In this document: in pieces, positions 53,276-59,998 of the stretch
Position numbering within the stretch: position 1 is the stretch's first letter
How the letters are laid out: each line of letters starts with the position of its first letter
NCBI RefSeq assembly: GCF_022346925.1
Contig: NZ_JAKRNJ010000006.1
Coordinates: forward strand, 1 to 64,000
Direction of reading: 5' to 3'
DNA from: Microvirga sp. ACRRW
GTDB lineage: Bacteria; Pseudomonadota; Alphaproteobacteria; Rhizobiales; Beijerinckiaceae
Length of the DNA: 64,000 nucleotides
Translations under genes and position numbers: made by a program
Notes under the pieces: generated by a model
Databases searched by the model: none
Told to the model about the DNA's origin: nothing
Seen by the model: only the letters and a program-made list of their open reading frames with translations

Positions 53276-54480
53276 CACAGGCCGAAGTCGGAGAGCGCCT
53301 CACGAACGCCCGACAGAGGACCGCCCGTGAAAACCACCCTGCCCGTCCGCCCGACCGAGCAAGCCAAGTCGGAATCCTGGGCCAGCTCGGGAACGTTCAA
53401 GGCTACGTCGAACCGCGTCAGATGCTCTGGGCTCGGACCGATGGCGAGGGTCTCGTACAGACTGGCTGCGCCGGAGCCGCCGAGACGGGTGATGGTGGCA
53501 TTGAAGACCCGGCTGTCGCCATTGAGCCTGAAGCGTGCCGGCATCCCGACGCGCAGGTCGGAATAGACCCGCTCGCTGACGCTGGCCGTCACCATCACGG
53601 CGGAGCAATCCACGAGCCTGACGAGATCCTGGCCGCGATTGACGTGCTCGCCGCCGCTCGCCAGGAAATTCCAGACGATGCCCGGGCTTTCCACCGAGAG
53701 ATCAGCGGAGGTCAGGCGGTTGACGCGGACGCGCTCGGCCGTGATCTGATCTGTGGTCAGCTTCAGGCGGCGTTCGGCATTCACCGTTTCCGCCTTGAGT
53801 TCAGACAGCTTGAGGTCGAACTCGCGGATCCGTTGGATCGAGAACGGGGCGTCGTTGTAGGAATCGCTAATGAACACGCCGTTCTGGGCCGAGGACAGTT
53901 CCGTCGAGAGGGAGCTGACGCGCTCGCGTGTACTGGCGATATCCTGCTTCGCGACATCGTATTGCGCTTGGGCGCGGTCGAGGGTGATGGCGGTCTGGAC
54001 ACCGCGTGAACTCAGCTCCTTTGTCCGGTCGAGGGCGCTCTGCGCCTCGCGGAATCTCGCCTCCGCCGAACTCAAGGCAGCCTGTGCCTCGGCAATGCGT
54101 GACCAGAGCTGGCGCACGCGCCCATCCTGATAGGACTGCGCCTGACCCTGCAGGACCTTCCGGGCCTCCTCCACTGAAGCGACCTGTGCCTTGAGGCGAA
54201 CGAGATCGGCTTCCAGCGTGGAGCGGCTGCGTTCGAGATCGATCAGGCGGGCGTCATCGAAGCGGCTGTCGGTAATGCGCGCAACCGTCTCCTCAGGCGA
54301 AACCCGCGCTCCGATATTACGGACGGAGAATTCGGCCATTCCCTCGATGGGAGCGCGAAGAACCGACGTACGGGCATTGATGGTCGCGTCCGCGCTGGTT
54401 CCCGAGAGATACTCGCCAACAATGATGTAGAGTCCCCCAAGAAGCAGGAGCGCTCCCAGAACGATACGAACGATTTTCAT
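53275..54480 (-). CDS. bgsB: HlyD-like membrane fusion protein, BgsB-like
   Basis: A 401-residue periplasmic adaptor anchored by one N-terminal helix (about residues 5-22). It has a biotinyl/lipoyl half near 45-60 and 265-290 (SPGIVWNFLASGGEHVNRGQDL), separated by a long coiled coil (about 75-250; RSRSTLEADLVRLKAQVASVEE and similar heptads), and a final beta-barrel. Such proteins link an inner-membrane synthase or pump to the outer envelope. It is the first gene and the glycan synthase follows with overlapping stop and start, the same order as bgsB-bgsA in Sinorhizobium meliloti, where the pair makes a mixed-linkage (1-3)(1-4)-beta-glucan. Promoter must lie in the A+T-rich 288 bases upstream. 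Confidence 0.82.
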   Translation of the reverse strand: MKIVRIVLGALLLLGGLYIIVGEYLSGTSADATINARTSVLRAPIEGMAEFSVRNIGARVSPEETVARITDSRFDDARLIDLERSRSTLEADLVRLKAQVASVEEARKVLQGQAQSYQDGRVRQLWSRIAEAQAALSSAEARFREAQSALDRTKELSSRGVQTAITLDRAQAQYDVAKQDIASTRERVSSLSTELSSAQNGVFISDSYNDAPFSIQRIREFDLKLSELKAETVNAERRLKLTTDQITAERVRVNRLTSADLSVESPGIVWNFLASGGEHVNRGQDLVRLVDCSAVMVTASVSERVYSDLRVGMPARFRLNGDSRVFNATITRLGGSGAASLYETLAIGPSPEHLTRFDVALNVPELAQDSDLACSVGRTGRVVFTGGPLSGVREALSDFGL

Positions 54481-54768
54481 GATATGGGAGCTTGCCTGCC
54501 TGAAATATGAACTTGTGACAACGTTGCCTGCGCCGAGATGTTTACACCTTATCTACGCACGCAATGGTCGAACCGATCCGGCAGGCCATTAAAAAATACC
54601 TACAAAGGATTACCACCGCAACAGCGGCCGATCTAAGTAGAAAGGCTAGACCTGCATTAAGTATTTGAAAAAATTTGATTTATCGACATAGACCAAAGAA
54701 GTCTCAATGGACTACAGGGAATTTGCCTGAATGAGCAGTCCAAACATCGCCTAAACCCTTGAAAGCAA
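54481..54768. other. A+T-rich leader of the bgsBA-like operon
   Basis: A 288-base gap between the glycan operon and tRNA-Arg with no reading frame. It is A+T-rich, especially 54590-54720, and on the minus strand contains GTAAAC-N16-CGTT (54521-54546 approximately), which only partly resembles an EcfG promoter. It should hold the operon promoter and a long leader; no hairpin-plus-uridine terminator for tRNA-Arg was recognised. Confidence 0.45.
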
Positions 54769-54845
54769 TGGCGACCCCTGCAGGGCTCGAACCTGCGACC
54801 TACTGCTTAGAAGGCAGTTGCTCTATCCAGCTGAGCTAAGGGGCC
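54769..54845 (-). tRNA. tRNA-Arg(TCT)
   Basis: Minus-strand cloverleaf of 77 bases including an encoded CCA end (54769-54771). Acceptor GGCCCCT pairs with AGGGGTC (one G.U), D arm GCTC/GAGC, anticodon arm ACTGC-CTTCTAA-GCAGT with anticodon TCT, variable loop AGGTC, T arm GCAGG-TTCGAGC-CCTGC. It reads AGA codons, rare in this G+C-rich genome. Confidence 0.96.
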
Positions 54846-54867
54846 GTCGAGCCGCTAAGGCTTGGAC

Positions 54868-55173
54868 TTAATGCGTCCAGGGGCCGACGCGATTGAACTT
54901 GAAATTGTCCGAATAAGACATGGTGCGCCGCTTGATCTCCTGCGGCTCCTCAACCCTGTAGGCGATGCCTTCGCGCTCGGCATAGGCCATGGCCTCTTCC
55001 TTGGTATCGAACCACAGGCGGAGCTGCTGGCGGGTATCGCCCGAGCTGGTCCAGCCCATCAGGGGCTCGATCTCGCGGGGCTTGTCCTGCTCGAAAACGA
55101 GAAGCCATTGCTTCGTCCGAGCCATGCCGGACTGCATTGCGGATTTGGCGGGCTTATAAATCCGAGCGGGCAT
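54868..55173 (-). CDS. Complex I accessory subunit, NDUFS4 family
   Basis: A 101-residue protein of the ETC complex I subunit conserved-region family, the bacterial relative of mitochondrial NDUFS4 (18 kDa), found mainly in alphaproteobacteria. It begins with the typical ARIYKPAKSAMQSG and contains WLLVFE, DTRQQLRLWFDTKEEAMAYAERE and a C-terminal SYSDNFKFNRVGPWTH, all diagnostic. It should associate with the peripheral arm of NADH:ubiquinone oxidoreductase at the cytoplasmic face. It sits between two tRNA genes on the same strand and may share their transcript. The nuo operon is not in this window. Confidence 0.93.
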   Translation of the reverse strand: MPARIYKPAKSAMQSGMARTKQWLLVFEQDKPREIEPLMGWTSSGDTRQQLRLWFDTKEEAMAYAEREGIAYRVEEPQEIKRRTMSYSDNFKFNRVGPWTH

Positions 55174-55214
55174 TGGTCTTTCGCACTCTCTCTAAGACTT
55201 ACCCGATGCCGAGA

Positions 55215-55291
55215 TGGTCGGGGCGGCAGGATTTGAACCCGCGACCCTCTGCTCCCAAAGCAGATGCGCTACCAGACTGCGCTACACCCCG
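55215..55291 (-). tRNA. tRNA-Pro(TGG)
   Basis: Minus-strand cloverleaf of 77 bases with encoded CCA (55215-55217). Acceptor CGGGGTG opposite CGCCCCG, D arm GCGC with AGTCTGGTA loop, anticodon arm TCTGC-TTTGGGA-GCAGA with anticodon TGG, T arm GCGGG-TTCAAAT-CCTGC. It is 41 bases upstream of the complex I subunit gene on the same strand. Confidence 0.95.
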
Positions 55292-55355
55292 CCTTTCAGC
55301 ACCGGTCAGGCTGTTCGCTATCACGACCAGCCTAGATTCAGCAAGCGCCTGAATG

Positions 55356-55811
55356 TTACCGCTTGAAAATTGAGTGGTCGACCCGGTCGCCCGGCTTGAT
55401 GCCGAGCTTGGCGGCTGTGCCGGCATTCAGCTCCAGAACGGCAAGGACAGGCTCGCCGGAGGGAATGGTGCGGGTCGATAAAGGTTCCGTGTTGGCGGCG
55501 ATGCGGGCGATGGTGCCGTCAGGACGGATGAAGAGCATATCCAGGGACAGATAGGTGTTCTGCATCCACATGGAGACCGGCTCGACCCGGCCGAAATCGA
55601 ACAGCATGCCCCGCTCGGGCGCCATGGAGCGACGGTACATCAGACCCTGCGCCCGATCGGCATCGTTCCGCGCAACCTCGACCTGGAAGCCTTGGCGCTG
55701 GCCGCCCTGGGTTACGATGGAAAGAGTCTCAAGAGCCTGGGCATAGGCCACCCCGGCCAGGGCGACCATAAGGCCAAGGGCCGGGAGAACCGGGCGAAGA
55801 CGCTGGAACAC
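55356..55811 (-). CDS. DUF192 exported protein
   Basis: A 151-residue protein with a signal peptide or signal anchor (residues 1-25, ending AYAQA) and a DUF192 domain (about 40-150). Family hallmarks are VEVARNDADRAQGLMYRRSMAPERGMLFDF-type residues around 44-73, with the conserved RAQGLM and MLF, MWMQNTYLSLDMLF near 82, and the final DRVDHSIF. DUF192 proteins are widespread small beta-barrels without a known reaction. It is twelve bases downstream of the double cold-shock gene on the same strand, a pairing I recall as common in this order, so the two are probably co-transcribed. Confidence 0.88.
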   Translation of the reverse strand: MFQRLRPVLPALGLMVALAGVAYAQALETLSIVTQGGQRQGFQVEVARNDADRAQGLMYRRSMAPERGMLFDFGRVEPVSMWMQNTYLSLDMLFIRPDGTIARIAANTEPLSTRTIPSGEPVLAVLELNAGTAAKLGIKPGDRVDHSIFKR

Positions 55812-55823
55812 GAACGCAGCCTG

Positions 55824-56444
55824 TCAGTGAGAGTGCGGCAGGTTCATGTCAGCGAGGCGAACCTCAGCGGCCATGAGACCCTTCGATCCGTCGCCGAAGC
55901 GCACGAAGACCCGCTCGCCGGGCTTCAACTCGGCAATGCCGTAGCGGCGCAAGGTCTCCATATGGACGAAGATGTCCGGCTTGCCCTCGCCTTGGGTCAG
56001 GAAGCCGAAACCGCGCAGGCGGTTGAACCACTTCACGACCGCCGGCTCCAATCCGCTGGTCGGCACAACCTGGACATGTGTGCGGGGCAGCGGCAGCTCG
56101 GAGGGATGCAGGGCCGTCGACTCATCCAACGAAAGGATGCGGAAGGCCTGGAGGCCGCGGGGGCGCTGAACGGCCTCGACCACGATGCGAGCGCCCTCAT
56201 TGGCGGCCTGATAGCCGTCCCGGCGAAGGCAGGTCACATGCAACAGCACGTCGGACATGCCATTGTCGGGCACGATGAAGCCGAAGCCCTTGGCGACATC
56301 GAACCACTTGATCCGGCCGCTCACCTGGACGAGTTCGAGGGAGTTTTCCTCAGCAGGCGCCGGGGCGACCTCGCGGCGACCTTGATCGAAAGAGGAATTT
56401 TCCTCTCGAAGATTGAAGGAGTTAGAGCCGAAATCGCTAGTCAT
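55824..56444 (-). CDS. Cold-shock protein with two cold-shock domains
   Basis: A 206-residue protein with two OB-fold cold-shock domains: the first at about 41-107 (SGRIKWFDVAKGFGFIVPD, RNP1-like KGFGFI), the second at about 134-200 (PAVVKWFNRLRGFGFLTQGE, RGFGFL; then DIFVHMETLRR as RNP2). The single-domain CspA type is about 70 residues, so this is a tandem form, typical for alphaproteobacteria. It should bind single-stranded RNA or DNA and act as RNA chaperone or antiterminator. The N-terminal 40 residues are unstructured and acidic. A long A+T-rich 128-base leader precedes it, as in other cold-shock genes. Confidence 0.92.
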   Translation of the reverse strand: MTSDFGSNSFNLREENSSFDQGRREVAPAPAEENSLELVQVSGRIKWFDVAKGFGFIVPDNGMSDVLLHVTCLRRDGYQAANEGARIVVEAVQRPRGLQAFRILSLDESTALHPSELPLPRTHVQVVPTSGLEPAVVKWFNRLRGFGFLTQGEGKPDIFVHMETLRRYGIAELKPGERVFVRFGDGSKGLMAAEVRLADMNLPHSH

Positions 56445-56572
56445 GAATACACCCGAACTCGAATCAAAAACCCGATTCTTAAAAAGAAGATAACATCGTC
56501 CTGAATCAGGGGAAGCCGGTAAAAACCCTTAAAATGCGATGAAATTTTCACCATCCGGCGAGAGCATTGAAA

Positions 56573-57337
56573 TTACGGGACAAATACGGACAGCACAGCC
56601 CCAATTTCTTCATGAATGACCAGATCTGCCATTTCATCGAGCGGTGTCGGCTCCCGGTTCACGATCACGAGCCTCGCCCCGTTCTCCTTGGCGAAGGCCG
56701 GAAAGGCGGCGGCTGGATACACCACCAGGGATGAGCCCACGACCAGGCAGAGGTCGCAGCCCGCCATGAGCTTCTGGGCCCGGCGCATGGGCCCTTCGGG
56801 CATTGTCTGGCCGAAGGAGATGGTCGCGGATTTCAGAATGCCGCCGCAATTCACGCATTCGGGGGGATCGCCGCTCGCCTCGAAATGCCGCCTGACCCAA
56901 TCGAGCTCATGCCTGCGTCCGCAGGAAAGGCACTTGGCATAAGTGCCGTTGCCGTGCAGCTCGACGACCTGCTTCTCCTCAAGGCCGGATGCCTGGTGAA
57001 GACCGTCGATATTCTGCGTGATGACCGCCGGCATACGCCCCGAGGCGATGAGTGAGGCGATGCCGAGATGCCCCTGGCTGGGCCTTGCATCACGGTAGAG
57101 ATCGTCCATCGTGAACTTGCGCCTCCATGCCTCGCGCCGCGCCTCTGCACTATGAAGAAACTGCTCGAAGGGAATCGGCTTGTTGCGCATCCAGGGACTG
57201 TCCGGAGAGCGAAAATCCGGAACGCCGCTCTCCGTCGAGATGCCCGCCCCCGTAAAACCGGCAACGATGCGGGCTTCTTGAACCATTTCCTGCAATGTGG
57301 CGATTGACGCGGCAAGGTTCTCTGTCATGTCACCCAT
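56573..57337 (-). CDS. cobB: NAD-dependent protein deacylase, sirtuin (CobB-like)
   Basis: A 254-residue Sir2-family enzyme removing acyl groups from lysines using NAD. Motifs: GAGIStESGVPDFRS at 30-44, NIDGLHQASG (QNID) at 109-118, catalytic H128 (ELHGN), a four-cysteine zinc site (C136, C139, C161, C164), and VVGSSLVVYPAA near 210. The class III marker residues Y/R for desuccinylation (YxxR) are replaced by FTMDDLYRDARP, so deacetylase activity is likelier. It diverges from the DUF1624 gene with a 43-base gap. A second ATG at 57328 is possible. Confidence 0.93.
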   Translation of the reverse strand: MGDMTENLAASIATLQEMVQEARIVAGFTGAGISTESGVPDFRSPDSPWMRNKPIPFEQFLHSAEARREAWRRKFTMDDLYRDARPSQGHLGIASLIASGRMPAVITQNIDGLHQASGLEEKQVVELHGNGTYAKCLSCGRRHELDWVRRHFEASGDPPECVNCGGILKSATISFGQTMPEGPMRRAQKLMAGCDLCLVVGSSLVVYPAAAFPAFAKENGARLVIVNREPTPLDEMADLVIHEEIGAVLSVFVP

Positions 57338-57380
57338 ATAGACCGCGTTGCCGCGATAAGAACCGTAGGACCAGCACCCT

Positions 57381-58394
57381 GTGAACGAAGATGCCGCCCG
57401 AGCCAGGGCAAATCAAGAATGCGCCCGAACCGCTGCGCAGCCGCGATCCGTCGCATCGCAACGGTGGGACGCCATCGATGTCGCGCGTGGTCTCGCGATC
57501 GCAGCCATGATCGTCTATCACTTCAGCTGGGACCTGAGCTTCCTGAAGCTGATCGAGACGAACATTCTCCAGGTTCCCGCATGGCGCTGGTTCGCGCGGG
57601 GCATTGCGGGGTCATTCCTGTTTCTGGCCGGAATCGGCCTTGCTCTCGCACATGCGCAGGGTTTTCGACGAATTGCCTTTCTGAAGCGCCTCATGAAGGT
57701 GGGAGGGGCTGCTCTTGCGGTGACGCTCGTCACGTTCTTCGCTTTTCCCGACAGCTACATCTTCTTCGGCATTCTCCATTGCATCGCGGTATCGAGTGTG
57801 CTGGCGCTGCCTTTCCTGCGAACTCCTCCGGCACTGACTTTGGTCGTCGCGATAGTCTTCTTGAGCGGTCCTGCGCTCTTCACGAGCCCTGCCCTCGATT
57901 CACCCGCTCTCGACTGGCTCGGCCTCGGCGCGACGGATCCGAGGACGAACGATTACGTGCCGCTGTTCCCGTGGTTCGGGATGGTTCTGTTTGGGATCGT
58001 CGCCGGCAAGGCCCTTCTGCTCCGCACCGGCACCATGCGCTTGGCGCGCTGGCAGGCACGGGACGTTCTGTCACGCACTCTGGTCTGGGCCGGGCGAAAG
58101 AGCCTGCCGATCTACCTCGTCCATCAACTCGTGCTGCTCGGGCTTCTCTTTGGAGTGCTACAGATCACCGGCCCCAACCTCAAAGCCGAGGCCCAGCCCT
58201 TTATGAATGAATGCGTGTCGACCTGCCTGATGAACGCGCAACCAGCGACCTGCAACGCCGTATGCTCCTGCACGGTCGACACGCTGCGCCAAAGCGATCT
58301 GTGGCAGAAGGTGCTTCGCGGGGAGACAACGGCAGAGGACCAGACGCAGATTTCGCGAACCGCGCAGCAATGTCTGCGTCGGGCACCCTCATAA
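57381..58394 (+). CDS. DUF1624/HGSNAT-like membrane protein with cysteine-rich tail
   Basis: A 337-residue inner-membrane protein. Residues about 28-255 form the DUF1624 domain (heparan-alpha-glucosaminide acetyltransferase-like catalytic domain): RWDAIDVARGLAIAAMIVYHFSWDL near 28-52, with the conserved DxxRG and H, then six or seven helices, and SLPIYLVHQLVLLGLLF near 238. The last 70 residues are soluble and hold a cluster of cysteines (NECVSTCLMNA, TCNAVCSCTVDTL), which is unusual for this family and suggests a disulfide- or metal-bearing periplasmic or cytoplasmic tail. Starts with GTG. Transfers of acyl groups to a glycan are possible; substrate unknown. Confidence 0.75.
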   Translation: MNEDAARARANQECARTAAQPRSVASQRWDAIDVARGLAIAAMIVYHFSWDLSFLKLIETNILQVPAWRWFARGIAGSFLFLAGIGLALAHAQGFRRIAFLKRLMKVGGAALAVTLVTFFAFPDSYIFFGILHCIAVSSVLALPFLRTPPALTLVVAIVFLSGPALFTSPALDSPALDWLGLGATDPRTNDYVPLFPWFGMVLFGIVAGKALLLRTGTMRLARWQARDVLSRTLVWAGRKSLPIYLVHQLVLLGLLFGVLQITGPNLKAEAQPFMNECVSTCLMNAQPATCNAVCSCTVDTLRQSDLWQKVLRGETTAEDQTQISRTAQQCLRRAPS

Positions 58395-58629
58395 GGCTCC
58401 TTTGCCGCGCAGATCATAGACAGCACAACTCGCAAATACTTTTGATTGAATAAATCTAACAAGATCAATCAAGTGTTGTGACTATACAGCCCTCTTACTG
58501 AACCTTTATTTATTTGCATTTTCCCAAAGGGAAGATTGCATTAAATCAAAGCAAAAATTATATCGTAACGTAACAATACAAAGTAGCTTGCCCATAGTGA
58601 CTCAACGTAAGTCGCTTTAGGGGCACAAT
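58395..58629. other. A+T-rich leader of the ACP/PKS/acyl-AMP-ligase operon
   Basis: A 235-base gap clearly richer in A+T than either flank, most so at 58430-58610. It contains an inverted repeat-like run (ACGTAACGTAAC near 58565) and a good ribosome site AGGGG six bases before the ACP start. It should hold the promoter and perhaps an operator; no sigma-70 pair was clear enough to assign. Confidence 0.5.
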
Positions 58630-58911
58630 ATGACTACTTTTATAGAGGCGAACATCGCTCGCCAGGTTGCGGACCTGTGCAAGTGGATCAGCGAAGGCAG
58701 CATCACCCACATCGACATGAATATGTCGCTCACCCGCGACTTGAGCTTCGATTCCATGAAGCTCATGCAGTTCTTCGCCGGAATCGAAGATCTTTATGCC
58801 GGCATTGCTCTTGAGGATTGGTTTATCGCGCACAGCTCCTGCGGGCGCGATACGGTCGGCAGCGTAGTGCGCTTTGTTGCCGATGCGCTGCCTCGCGCGG
58901 CGGCGGAGTAA
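58630..58911 (+). CDS. Dedicated acyl carrier protein
   Basis: A 93-residue acidic helical protein of the ACP family. The phosphopantetheine serine is S42 in LSFDSMKLMQFF, following the D-S-[LM] pattern at the start of helix 2. Helix 1 is TFIEANIARQVADLCKWI. It differs from the housekeeping fatty-acid ACP (which has DSLDTVE) and carries extra cysteines, so it is a specialised carrier. AGGGG six bases upstream gives a strong start. It is five bases before the type III polyketide synthase gene, indicating one transcript. It should be loaded by the acyl-AMP ligase encoded third in the operon. Confidence 0.85.
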   Translation: MTTFIEANIARQVADLCKWISEGSITHIDMNMSLTRDLSFDSMKLMQFFAGIEDLYAGIALEDWFIAHSSCGRDTVGSVVRFVADALPRAAAE

Positions 58912-58916
58912 GCCTC

Positions 58917-59978
58917 ATGGCCATGCGCAGCGCAACCGCCCTCCCCACCTTCGTCAATCTTGCCTCTGCGGCTCCCAAGCAGATCTACGACCAGGAAACG
59001 CTTTGGGATGGAATTTTCGATCAATGGTACGCGGAGCTTCCCAATGCCCGCGATCTCGGCAGCGTCACCCGCGTGAACCGTCGCCACCTGGCCTGGAATC
59101 CCGCAACGGATATCGGCCCCGAGACGCGCGGCATCGGCGACCGCATGAAGGCTTATGTGGAGATCGTCGACGAAGTCGCCGGAGAGGCATTCGAGGATCT
59201 TCTACGCCCCATGGATCGCGCCGATGTCGGCAGCATCGTGATGGCAAGCAGCACCGGCTATTATGGCCCCACACCGGACTATTTCCTCGCCAAGCGTTTC
59301 GGGCTCAAGCCCAATATCCGCCGCACGCATATCGGCCACATGGGCTGCTTTGCGGCCTTCAACGTCATCAAGACGGCGATGGATTCTGTCGTTGCGCGCC
59401 CGGACGAATACACGATCGGGCTCTGCGCCGAATTCAGCAGCCTGCATTTCCGCCCGGAAGCCACCCGCGAACAGGCCATCGTCCACAATCTCTTCGGCGA
59501 TGCTGTCGGCGCCTTCACCATGGCGATGCGCGAGCCGGGACATGGGCCGCAGATCCTGGCGACGCACACGCTGCAATCCTTCGAGACGTCCGACATGATG
59601 ACGCTCTCCGTCATGGATGACGGCGTGCGCATGACGCTGTCGCCTTACGTGCCCTTCGTAATTGCAAGCCTCATCGAGCAGTTCATTGCGGACCTCTGCG
59701 CATCGGCAGAAGTCGATCCTGCGCAGATCAAGCACTGGGCGATCCACCCCGGCGGCCCGAAGATCGTCGATCTCGTTGCGCAGAAGATGAACATCACCGA
59801 GCGCCAGCTTGAATCGACGTGGCACATTCTGAGCGAGTACGGCAATTGCGCGTCTGCGACCGTGCTGCTCGTTCTTGAGCATCTGGTGAGGAACGATCAG
59901 CCGAAGCCCGGCGAGATCGGCGTCATGCTGGCCTTCGGCCCCGGCCTGACCCTCGAAGGCGCCCTCCTGCGGTTCTAA
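58917..59978 (+). CDS. Type III polyketide synthase
   Basis: A 353-residue chalcone-synthase-like enzyme that extends a starter with malonyl units on a single Cys site. Catalytic triad: C144 (GHMGCFAAFNVIK), H277 (HWAIHPGGPKIVD) and N310 (SEYGNCASATVLLVLEHL). Further type III signs are LCAEFSSLHF near 169, NLFGDAVGAF near 191, MTLSPYVP near 239 and the LAFGPGLTLEG loop near 338. FabH (KAS III) is the alternative, but its ACAGF and GAGA motifs are absent. I start at the ATG at 58917, which has GGAG (inside the ACP stop) upstream. Starter would be the acyl group on the neighbouring ACP. Confidence 0.85.
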   Translation: MAMRSATALPTFVNLASAAPKQIYDQETLWDGIFDQWYAELPNARDLGSVTRVNRRHLAWNPATDIGPETRGIGDRMKAYVEIVDEVAGEAFEDLLRPMDRADVGSIVMASSTGYYGPTPDYFLAKRFGLKPNIRRTHIGHMGCFAAFNVIKTAMDSVVARPDEYTIGLCAEFSSLHFRPEATREQAIVHNLFGDAVGAFTMAMREPGHGPQILATHTLQSFETSDMMTLSVMDDGVRMTLSPYVPFVIASLIEQFIADLCASAEVDPAQIKHWAIHPGGPKIVDLVAQKMNITERQLESTWHILSEYGNCASATVLLVLEHLVRNDQPKPGEIGVMLAFGPGLTLEGALLRF

Positions 59979-59998
59979 CGGTTCGGAGGAAATCTCTC

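Noticed and set aside
54769..55291. tRNA genes as integration sites of a mobile element
   Set aside because: No integrase, no repeated tRNA 3' end, and neighbouring genes are core functions.
58917..59978. FabH (beta-ketoacyl-ACP synthase III)
   Set aside because: The Cys context GCFAAF, the CAEFSSLHF and FGPGLTLEG segments are those of type III polyketide synthases.
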